From: Saccoglossus kowalevskii
Taxonomy: Eukaryota > Hemichordata > Enteropneusta > Harrimaniidae
Reading direction: 5' to 3'
Assembly: GCF_000003605.2 (NCBI RefSeq)
Contig: NW_003152254.1
Location: 3,778-22,322 of the forward strand
Length of the DNA stretch: 18,545 nt
Position numbers and translations under genes: made by a program. The notes beneath the pieces are model-generated. The model saw nothing but the letters and a program-made list of their open reading frames with translations, was not told where the DNA came from and ran no database searches. This document shows, piece after piece, positions 1 to 8,340 of this stretch (its first letter is position 1; the number at the start of each line of letters is the position of its first letter).

Positions 1-294
1 ACAGTACTTGGCTCACGGTGTAAATTTAGAGGTGTAGCCACCTATGTATTAATGTCACATTGTACTACAGTACTTGATTCACGGTGTAAATTTAGAGGCT
101 TAGCCACCTATGTATTAACGTCACTTTGTACTACAGTACTTGGCTCACGGTGTAAATTTAGAGGTTTAGCCACCTATGTATTAATGTCACTTTGTACTAC
201 AGTACTCGGCTCACGGTGTAAATTTAGAGGCTTAGCCACCTATGCATTAACGTCACTTTGTACAACAGCACTGAAGCTATTTTACAAGATCTAA
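1..294. repeat. 66-bp tandem repeat (satellite-like), four full units plus a stub
   Basis: Four units of exactly 66 bases start at 1, 67, 133 and 199; a fifth unit breaks down after about ten bases at 265. Each unit begins ACAGTACT and contains TCACGGTGTAAATTTAGAGG. The array is cut by the left window edge, so its true length is unknown. Because 66 is a multiple of 3, one frame stays open on the plus strand from 52 to 294 and reads as a 22-residue peptide repeat. I treat that as a by-product of the period: there is no initiation context, splice site or known domain. Units 2 and 4 share GGCTTAG and AACGTCAC, while units 1 and 3 share AATGTCAC, hinting at a 132-bp two-unit structure. Confidence 0.93.
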
Positions 295-1594
295 CTTAAT
301 TAATAAGGAAATAAAACGACGATTTTCACTATGACAGATACAGAACAAATCCAATTTGTTTTGGGATAAATTCGCCAGCCATCCGTACATCGCTTTACAC
401 GTCCATTTTTAATCAAAGCAGGGCTTCCAAATTGACCATATGTTAACAGCATGGTATGTGCATTATTTGACTCGAGCCTTGTGATTTATTTACTATTATT
501 TTGTACCATGATAAACCATGTTTGTCAATTTCTCGCCATTTAGTTCCACTCTACTGAGTCTATTCATTCTACCAGCGAACATTATTTGTCCTGCGTATTT
601 CTCGCTATTAATTTTCATATTAATATGTAAATCGATATTTTTAACGATTTCACAATTTCATGGCAAATCTCATGTACGTGATGAGTGTGTAATGAAAAAA
701 AAACAATAGTCTGAATGCGGTGTTCTTTAATTGCATATTTTTAATATATAGAAAGAGACAAACCGACAATTGATTCATGACTAAAATTGAGCCAGCAGAG
801 TACGGTTCTTCGATGTGCTATACACATTAAATCATGAATAGGAGAGCATCATCACATAAATACGATTATTGGTAAAAGAAATCGATCGCATGCTTTGAGA
901 GTTTAAGGTATGTCGTGATTAACTGATTGTTCTACAATATGACTCTGTTGTCAATGTAATGCAATGTTATGCCGAGTTGGTTCAAAATCTGCAAAGATAT
1001 TTATTATCCGACTTAAAATCTACCATCCATTTTCAAACGAATTGTGATCTAAAATTATAGTGTGTACGATTAAAGCGCGTTTCGCAATATGTTTCCATTG
1101 GTAATGTAGTATAATATTACGGAAGGTGTACGTTGTAATACAATGATCAACGTATGGTTTAGCATGATATAGCGTAAAAACTAATGACCAAAATATAGTT
1201 CCGGTAGTCCAATAAATAGATTGCATACACGGAGACCTACAATCTAACATTGTAATTCTAATTTTAAATATTGGTAATCTTGTACAAGATTTGTTTGTTT
1301 TTTTCAACGCCGTCCCGTGATAGTGTAAAGTTTTATATCATGTATTACTTGCTCCAATGAAGGAATTGGACTTCGGGGTAATTAGCGAATCAACGAATCG
1401 CAACCTAAAATATGTACGAGCTAATGTTATATAAGGGAAATCTCATTTAGATACGCGAGAAGAAAAAAAAACAACGATTACCCAGCGTTCGATTGGTCAC
1501 TTTGGGACAACTAAACACTGCTAAAATGTGACAGTATTTAAAATACTATATAAAAATAGAAGGCATGTTTTAATATTTCCACCCAAATTACCTC
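295..1594. other. AT-rich stretch with no recognisable gene
   Basis: I see no recognisable coding exon, RNA gene or long repeat here. The open frames at 518-709 (plus) and 1020-1307 (minus) translate into compositionally biased peptides with no family resemblance. The right end of this stretch lies downstream of the minus-strand sialyltransferase-like copy and may include its former 3' untranslated or flanking region. Confidence 0.5.
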
Positions 1595-1600
1595 TTTATT
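1595..1600 (-). promoter_or_regulatory. candidate poly(A) signal for the minus-strand ST8Sia-like copy
   Basis: The plus strand reads TTTATT, which is AATAAA on the minus strand, about 115 bases beyond the TGA of the last exon at 1715-1717. Position and sequence fit a polyadenylation signal. In such AT-rich DNA a chance match is quite possible. Confidence 0.35.
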
Positions 1601-1714
1601 TATATTTATCTATTATGACAACATGAAAACATCCAGTTTAGTTTATATGATACTAAAATATATACATGATTTCAACTAGCTATAAAACTTTACATGTAAC
1701 TGACTTTTCACAAT

Positions 1715-1985
1715 TCATGTTATGCATGAACCAAATACAAAATTAATAAGTCCCTCCTGGTGCCACTTCTGCAATATCAAGTATTCTTGATGGAAACCAT
1801 ATCGTGTTTTGAAAGACCCGGCTGTAATATTTGTAAACTCTCCAAAATAGTGATAGGGAACAAATCTGCCATCGGGTCCAGCTGGAAATGGATAGAATCC
1901 ATATACACTGACTTTATCACAGAGACATACAGCGACACCAATGGTGAGCATTCCTGCTGTTGGAGCTTTTTTGAATTCCATTGCT
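1715..1985 (-). pseudogene. ST8SIA-like: last exon of the decayed copy: sialylmotifs S, III and VS
   Basis: The acceptor TATTCCAG sits at 1993-1986 and the exon starts at 1985 in phase 2, exactly as in the intact gene. The frame is open for 89 codons to TGA at 1717-1715. It encodes motif S (GMLTIGVAVCLCDKVSVYGF), motif III (YHYF) and the C-terminal GSC cysteine. By hand there are about ten base differences from the intact exon over about 262 bases. Seven change the amino acid, including His to Tyr at the motif VS catalytic position, with Tyr to Phe and Asn to His close by. The preceding intron end is also alignable to the intact gene (GTATTTAAAGTGAAAA), so intronic DNA was part of the duplication. 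Confidence 0.88.
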
Positions 1986-2580
1986 CTGGAATAAAAAAAA
2001 AACATCATGATAAAATGTAAGATCTTTTTTTTTCACTTTAAATACAGTTTGCAATCAATCAAGCTGAGAGAAAGAAGCTTAAAGATTGAAAGATTAGTAC
2101 GTTTGTGAAGATTTTGTTCACAAATGGAGTCGGAACCTACGTAGCAACCTCACGTGCATACATATACTACTTTTTAAGATATAAATAACAAACAGCAATA
2201 GGGCGGGGATTGTCATATTTGCCAGGTATAATTATACAGAAAGGCGATTTGAACATTTATCAGAAACATTCCCCAGAGAGATTTTATACTTCCTACTAAA
2301 TACCCGAGCGTACCAATTTATATCATCGTCATAACTTACTCATTTGTGTTACACGCCATAAGTATATATTTTCAATACTACAAAACAAACAAATAAACAA
2401 GCACACCCGGAAGGGTTATTCTCATACAATTCTCAATGATTATAACATTTTAGGTGATAAGTTAACGATGAGTTATGTCAAGATTTTTACAGCTGATAAA
2501 CTCGGGTATAATTTCCTCCCCGCGATATCAATCCAGATGTGGCTAGGCAATCGGGATGTATAATATACATAATGACTAAC

Positions 2581-2989
2581 CTTAATAAATGTGTATAGTT
2601 TGTTCAACTTCCGTGTAAGCCTTGGAAATGCAGATCAAATTTTGACTTGAGGTACTTGACGGAATATACCAGATTTGTTGTTCTTTTTGAAATTTAGAGA
2701 GTCGCTGTTCTTTTTTACATACTTATGAATGTCTTTAACTCTGGTTAGATTAATGTTGGTTACATTTGTCTTGTTGCCAACGTCACGACTGAATCCTTCA
2801 ATTTCTGGAATGTTACACCGTATGACAAAGTCATTGGAGTTGATCTCGTCACCACAACTGCTGTTTAGAAGAATTCCACTGTTACCAACAACGGCACACG
2901 TCTTCTGTCGTGGTATCCTATGCACAGTCATATTTTTTCCTTTAATTGTAAATGGATTGCCCTTTGCAAAAAGTTTGAATAATTGTGTA
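2581..2989 (-). pseudogene. ST8SIA-like: frameshifted exon 3 of the decayed copy: sialylmotif L
   Basis: Translation of the 5' two thirds gives a perfect sialylmotif L, from PRQKTC through VVGNSG, SCGDEIN and FVIRCN to NINLTRV, identical over 59 residues to the intact copy. Upstream of that block the peptide is only loosely similar (QLFKLFAKGNPF against QVFNLFARGNPF). Downstream, about 59 bases are replaced or missing and the frame runs into TGA at 2637-2635. The old 3' end is still recognisable to a GTTAGT donor at 2580. The acceptor expected at 2991-2990 is AA rather than AG. Confidence 0.87.
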
Positions 2990-3271
2990 TTATGAAAAAA
3001 GTAAATTGAGAGTAAATTATTATTGTCATATTTATATATTACCTGCCTGTTTTTTATTTCTTTTTCTGTGATATGGATTCAGATTTTAAAAATGATAGTT
3101 TTACTAATGGAGAGTTTATTCACAATTGGCACTTGGTACATTGAATGACAATTTAAGACCACCCACCTTCGCAATGTGTTGAATTTTAAATTGGAACATG
3201 CTTCACATGATTTCGAAAAACAATCGAATCAATAATGTGTGCACCTTAAGGTCAATATCTTGTTGCCTCAC

Positions 3272-3419
3272 CATGGATTCCAGGCATCATTGCGTGAATA
3301 AACATAAATAACTAAATATATGACAGATCCAAAAACAATTAGTGATAAAAACTTTCTCATCAATGTGGTTTTCATAATATAAGTTGCTGTATCTGGTGTT
3401 GTTTTAGTCGTCGTATATC
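3272..3419 (-). pseudogene. ST8SIA-like: first coding exon of the decayed copy: signal anchor
   Basis: The acceptor TTTTTTTACAG ends at 3420. A short untranslated stretch similar to that of the intact gene leads to ATG at 3375-3373. The exon encodes 34 residues starting MKTTLMRKFLSLIVFGSV, a short basic N-terminus followed by a hydrophobic segment (about residues 9-26), the type II signal anchor expected of a Golgi sialyltransferase. The donor ATG|GTGAGG is at 3271 and the phase is 2. The GSV motif in the anchor is shared with the intact copy, but the residues around it differ, so this exon is much more diverged than the catalytic exons. Confidence 0.75.
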
Positions 3420-3810
3420 CTGTAAAAAAAGGAAAAAAATATTTTCAGTTATCATATATTAATATGTAGATGTTACTATGAAAGGGACTAGAATGATGTC
3501 ATTCACCCATCTGATGCCAAGTAGTTTAAAGCTATGCATAGCTTCCCCAATTTGTATGACACATTGAATGGCCCAAATTTATTTAAAATACGTTTAAGGA
3601 GATTCCAGCAAACCTTGTCATATTTTTATTATAATGATACCGAAAATGAAACATTAAATTTGAGTCACTGGATGATTGAAATCATTTCAAAAACTAATTG
3701 AGAGTCTTTCCAGTGTGTTTTAAGTTTAGCACTATATACAAAGGGATACCAACTCCCATAATGCATTGCATACATGTGCAGTAACGTGCTCAGTGATGCT
3801 AACTTTGAAT
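3420..3810. other. upstream region of the decayed copy, no further gene seen
   Basis: This region holds the polypyrimidine tract and acceptor of the minus-strand exon, then AT-rich sequence. I could not align it with the region upstream of the intact copy, so the inverted duplication does not visibly extend far 5' of the anchor exon. Any 5' non-coding exon of the copy is not identifiable. Confidence 0.4.
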
Positions 3811-3932
3811 GTGAGTGAGTGAGAGAGTGAGTGAGTGAGTGAGTGAGTGAGTGAGTGAGTGAGTGAGTGAGTGAATGAGTGAATGAATGAATGAATGATT
3901 GAATGAATGAATGAATTAATTAATTAATTAAT
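3811..3932. repeat. compound tetranucleotide microsatellite (GAGT)n-(GAAT)n-(TTAA)n
   Basis: The tract begins as GTGAGTGAGT, runs through many GAGT units with one GAGA interruption, turns into GAAT units from about 3872, and ends in TTAA units at about 3915-3932. The stepwise change of motif along the tract fits replication slippage plus point mutations that spread. It is non-coding. Confidence 0.97.
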
Positions 3933-6900
3933 CATTTCTTTATTCGGTTTACTTATGCTTGTAATAGTGCAGTGGCGGATATAGTAGTATGATCGTTTCT
4001 TATCATGTGTGCTTGTTAACAATTCCCCAATAGCGTCCAAACTAAGCAACGATCTCCGCCGTCTTTGGCTCTCACACTGTCATATTACACTACATCAGAA
4101 CAGCCTCATTGCACAATTTTGATAGCAAAGCCATCATTCACTGTGACTCAATCACCCATGCCGTTCAGTTATAAATGATTTTGACATCACATGTTTTTTT
4201 GAATAAAACAATCGATACATTGATCAATTTGATAACATATGGTTGATATATGATGTTTACATACACTGACAATGGTTTCAACTGTAAAGACAAATTTAAG
4301 TATACAAAATAATCATTTTTTAAAACAATAAAATATGATTCAAACATCTACAATTTTCGGGGCTTTACAGGCGTGGACGTCCTATTCTGTCATCATGTTA
4401 TTTAACAAAAAAAACGTACCATCCATTATATATTATACTTATCTACACGCATATATATATAGCCAGACGAGGTAAAACCCACGCGTGACCTTTGACGGGA
4501 CAATATTATGGGATTTATTCACAGCAAACTGCTACCATTGTATGGGTTTCCCGCAATCTACTGAATTTTGTACGGGTTTGCGTGACTAGGGTGAGTTTCC
4601 CATGACATCGTCGATACATTTCATGTTTTCTATGACATCGTTTATATATTGTTGATTTTTCCCAAAGAAGCCTTTTAAACGAATGGCTAACCAACTAAAT
4701 GTTGTCTATATTTGCTTGAGTTTGATGACCTCATTGTACAAAAATATACAACATATTTTTCTTGTTGGTGTGTATATTTGCCTGTTGTGGATGCCAACAT
4801 TGGTGACATGCGAACAAGCTTTTCTCCAAATTTATTCTGGCAACAAATTTTCAATTTGCCAGTACCATGCTCTTGCATTTTAAATCTATTTATAATACTT
4901 GTTTTGAATACTGTTCAACCCAAGGTAGGTTTTGTACTCACAACCTGTCAATAGTGTATGTGGCGAATCAACAAATTATAGTCCCCACAAGTCATTTGTA
5001 TAGTGGTATAGTAAGTATTTATTTATAGAAAGGATTTATATTCGGCAGTTTGTTTGCAAACACGTTTGAATCAATGCTTAACATGGTGGATCTTAGTGAC
5101 ATACGAGAGTACAATCTTGTGTTTGCTATTAATTATTTTTTTGGTTAAAAACTCTCGAACTTGGTAATACATCTGTTAATATGTTAGACAAAGAACAGGC
5201 TCAGCACACAACTATTAAGAGGCTGAAAACACTTTTCGATCAGTAGTGATAAGAAAGGACAACAGACTGAATAATAAGGGATTCAATACAAATTCGTGAG
5301 ACATCAACTCATCACTCCAGTATCGTGGTTTTTATCTTATCTTACACAAGATAAACTACACTGCACATAATCCATCAACTGAAGACTGAAATCCAAGTCA
5401 TTCTAAACAATCCTTGACAGTCACTTCTCGTGCACTATATACACAATAAACAAACAAAGTTGCTTAAAATCAATTCCAAAATTACCTAATAAACCATAAG
5501 GTATTTTGTAAGAGATCTCACTGAAATATCGGAAAAAACTTTATTATTGGGCATCTCGTTACGCATGACGCGCAACGTGGAACCATTTTGCCTATTCGGC
5601 AATTAAAGGTAATGTATTCAAATATAAAACCACAATTGATTGCACACAATGATTTTCGTACTATCATTCTCTGTGTCAAAAAACAGAAAATGGAAACTGA
5701 TCCCAACTATAGAAGGCCTAAACCACAATATGAGAAATCAATTTTAAGAGACAAGCATATTTGATTTCCTATCAACATGCACATTTAATAGACAACAGCC
5801 ACAAAATCACTACAGCAACTTCGTGTCAAACAAATTGCGATTGCAACCACGAATCAGCTCCATTAAATTCCCTATTTTATAACACATGCAGAATTAAAAG
5901 GCATCGTGTTCCACCACCCAGGCTTTTGTTGTACTTAAAAACTTTCACAAGCATACTTTATCAAATATTTTGAATCGGTTGCATCATAAACAGATAGCAT
6001 TTTTGTTGTAGTATTGCCAACTTTAAACTGATCTGAAATTACCTAATCCAGACAGCTACTATATTATTATATGTATTACAAAAACAGATCGAGCTAATTT
6101 AACACTCACTCATGTTGTTATGTGAATACGTATAGTGCAGTATGTTTTATTGACACAAAATAATGTACATAATCAGATAACGACTGTTCCATAGACACAT
6201 TTAAAACAATGCACAAATACATAGACTAGATTTGAGATCGGTCGAGTTGTGTTTGAATTGGTCAAAACTAGCACGATCCACTATGATTTGGGAACACTAT
6301 ATGATCTCTGGACTTTAGTAGAATATTTATTTTACTAGAAAGTGTTCATTTCCTGCATACTTATGATATTGGTTAATTACCAAATGTTTTAAGGTAGAAA
6401 CCTATTCGTTGTTTTGTTTTTGTTTTTTTGTTATTTTTTTAAATTTAGTAAAACATCTCAAGATGATCTTTGGTGTATTATGTACAGCGATTCAGGTGAA
6501 ATTCAAGGTAACATGAAACAGATTTTCTGTGTTACATTACCGTATATTTGAATAAATTTGTGCTAATGTTTTCCCAAAAATATTTATTTTTAAAACAAAT
6601 TTCTATACAACACAAATTGAATTTTTTTTCACTTATTAAACTTCAATTTTGTTAAATAAAAACTACCCCATCAGTCATGATATATCTTTTTTTTTTACCA
6701 GACCGCAATTTCAGATAAGACATACTCACAACATTTATTTTGGCCCAGTTTCTTCGTACTATTTTGAGGAAAACCCCATAAATGGGTATGGACACAAGAA
6801 ATCAACTAGTGAAAGGATGAAAATGGTAATATAGCATAATACTTAAGATTTCTGTGGAGTTAGGTATATACTACGAAGTTTGTTACATATTTCAACGGGA

Positions 6901-7431
6901 TGTATGACTCTATTTGACTATACTATGACATTGAAAAAAAAACACTATTGTATTTAATGTTGTATTGGTTGACCATGGATACTATGTTCTGACACATCCA
7001 TACGTCATCAACAAATTAATAACAAATAACAAATTGTACCCAATTCAATCAGCTAACAAACTAAATATTTCAAATTTGTCTAACTTCAGACAATAGCACT
7101 GCTCAATAGCCTTTCTTTCATTGTGTTTTTCATCCACAGGATGTGTGCTTAGACCAGATGCATTTAAACCATTCACGAGACTACGTACTAAGTGTAAGTT
7201 AGATTCTCTATTCAAAATGTCACTAGTCCCTAAATTAATTTAGAAACGTAATATTCAGATAACTAAACTAATACTATAAAGCGTCACATTTGTATTTATT
7301 CAACCTTGCATGCATATAGGGAAAGTAGATTTCTGTACAGGGTGATGCCTTGGAGAGCCTCAATACGCACGTTATAGTTTGCAATAAGGTACAGTTATTA
7401 AAAACAATCAACTTGAGATTACTAGCATCAG
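3933..7431. other. long AT-rich spacer with no recognisable gene
   Basis: I see no exon with family resemblance and no RNA gene. There is a small 30-base direct repeat at 4602-4650 (ATGACATCGT at 4602 and 4632) in a slightly GC-richer patch with several GGGTTT-like words (4480-4620). Open frames around 4683-4954, 5518-5706 and 5761-5973 lie in overlapping, opposite frames without splice signals or recognisable domains. This is part of the spacer between the two head-to-head sialyltransferase copies. Confidence 0.5.
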
Positions 7432-7453
7432 TATATATATATATATATATATA
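7432..7453. repeat. TA dinucleotide run
   Basis: About eleven consecutive TA units. It lies about 30 bases left of a small hairpin at 7485-7500. Confidence 0.95.
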
Positions 7454-7484
7454 GTTGGTTAATTACGCACTGTGTTACAAGAGC

Positions 7485-7500
7485 TGGTAGTTCGCTACCA
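7485..7500. other. 6-bp hairpin with TTCG loop
   Basis: TGGTAG and CTACCA flank the four bases TTCG, giving a perfect 6-bp stem with a UUCG-type tetraloop if transcribed. A similar palindrome lies at 7981-7996, so the pair could mark the ends of a small non-autonomous element. That link is inference. Confidence 0.45.
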
Positions 7501-7980
7501 TGAAATAAAAATACTCATAAATCTTCGAAATCCAGCAAGGGGGTTGGGTTACTGTTGTATTCATAATTCTGAATCAAAAATATAGAATCACCGAACTAAC
7601 TTTTAAACAAAACGACTTTGAAAATTGATCAAAAAATGTGTGTTTTGAGTAGTTTACAATTAGTTCTTCAACACTCCATCATATCTCAAACATTTGTTTG
7701 GTGGCATGTACTAAAAAACTCATATGCAGTGTAATGAAGGTTCATATTGCGAAAAATTGAAGAACTTTGAATATTAATTTGCTGTTATTTATAGAATAAT
7801 GTGTTTACATGGATTCTGGAAAATGATCCAAGATGACCGCTTGTATTATTTTGCATATGTTTTCTTGAAAACACATTCTTTCTCCGTAATAACTTTGAAA
7901 ATGAATTACTTGCATGTATGGGAATCATCACACAACAATTTTTGAATGATTTACTGTGATCGGTTGTTTTGCTGTTTAAA

Positions 7981-7996
7981 TAGTAGCAAGCTACTA
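7981..7996. other. 7-bp palindromic hairpin
   Basis: TAGTAGC and GCTACTA are separated by two bases. It is followed by TAACTAG. Both this palindrome and the one at 7485-7500 contain the words GTAG and CTAC. Confidence 0.5.
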
Positions 7997-8080
7997 TAAC
8001 TAGAATACAGTTTCAGCCATATGTTTGTTCAAACCTTGTAAAGTCTCGAACGTAGACTGTTCGCTCGTTTTGTTTACAAT

Positions 8081-8240
8081 AAAAGGTATGCACGGTAATG
8101 TCACTCGCTGATGAGGTACGCAATGTACAAGAGGTGTGGAAATGTCACTTGTTCGATGATGGTTAATTAAAAGGTACTCGCAGCAATGTCATTCACTGAC
8201 GATCTTCACGTGAACGCGAAATGTCAACACAGTCTTGTAC
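8081..8240. repeat. 44-bp degenerate tandem repeat, three units and a possible fourth
   Basis: The core word ATGTCACT or ATGTCATT, followed by a GATGA or GACGA word, starts at 8098, 8142 and 8186, exactly 44 bases apart. A weaker ATGTCA occurs at 8221. Units 1 and 3 are also alike upstream (AAAAGGTATG and AAAAGGTACT). The units differ at roughly a fifth of positions, so the array is old. It directly precedes the T-arm-like site at 8250. Confidence 0.72.
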
Positions 8241-8249
8241 GTCGATACG

Positions 8250-8266
8250 TCCGGGTTCAATCCGGG
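8250..8266 (+). other. tRNA T-arm-like sequence (RNA polymerase III B-box match)
   Basis: CCGG-GTTCAAT-CCGG forms a four-base stem (five with a T-G pair) around a seven-base loop that matches the tRNA T loop and the B-box consensus GGTTCAANCC. I could not find a matching D arm, anticodon arm or acceptor stem upstream, so this is not an intact tRNA gene. It could be the remnant of a tRNA-derived SINE or a chance match. Confidence 0.4.
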
Positions 8267-8288
8267 GTAATGTTGTCTGATACTCTAG

Positions 8289-8340
8289 GTGCCAACGACC
8301 TCAATTTGGCACTTTTTCAAGGACGAAAGTGCTCTTTTTC
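8289..8340 (+). other. two overlapping hairpins, each followed by a T run
   Basis: Hairpin 1 pairs GTGCCAA (8289-8295) with TTGGCAC (8306-8312) and is followed by five T residues. Hairpin 2 pairs GCACTTT (8309-8315) with AAAGTGC (8326-8332) and is followed by TCTTTTTC. The arms share 8309-8312, so only one can form at a time. T runs of this kind can end RNA polymerase III transcripts, and the B-box-like site lies just upstream. The function is inferred only. Confidence 0.45.

Larger units (their letters stand above)
1715..3419 (-). pseudogene. ST8SIA-like: decayed ST8Sia-like alpha-2,8-sialyltransferase copy
   Basis: This is a minus-strand relative of the intact gene at 10066-12799. Recognisable parts in transcript order are a membrane-anchor exon (3419-3272, ATG at 3375), a sialylmotif L exon (2989-2581) and a sialylmotif S/III/VS exon (1985-1715). 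Exon 2, the stem region of the intact gene, is not found in the 282 bases between the first two parts. Lesions seen by alignment to the intact copy are: the exon 3 acceptor AG reads AA (2991-2990); about 59 bases are missing near 2671-2695, shifting the frame to a TGA at 2637-2635; there are further 2-base and 1-base deletions before the donor; and the catalytic motif VS His codon is TAT (Tyr) at 1799-1801. Retained features are a good GTGAGG donor at 3271 in the expected phase 2, an open last exon and a possible AATAAA. A catalytically active product is very unlikely; a non-coding or truncated transcript remains possible. Confidence 0.85.

Noticed and set aside
52-294. 80-codon open frame encoding a 22-residue repeat
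   Set aside because: It follows from a 66-base period being a multiple of 3; there is no start context, splice site or recognisable domain, and it decays with the last unit.
1760-2020. Plus-strand open frame over the decayed copy, and its mirror at 12515-12751 on the minus strand
   Set aside because: Both are antisense shadows of the sialylmotif S/VS exons; the conserved motifs read only on the other strand.
2729-2995. Plus-strand open frame over the motif L exon, and its mirror at 10760-11002
   Set aside because: Antisense shadows of the sialylmotif L exons.
8250-8266. Intact tRNA gene
   Set aside because: Only a T-arm-like segment is present; no anticodon arm, D arm or acceptor stem could be paired.
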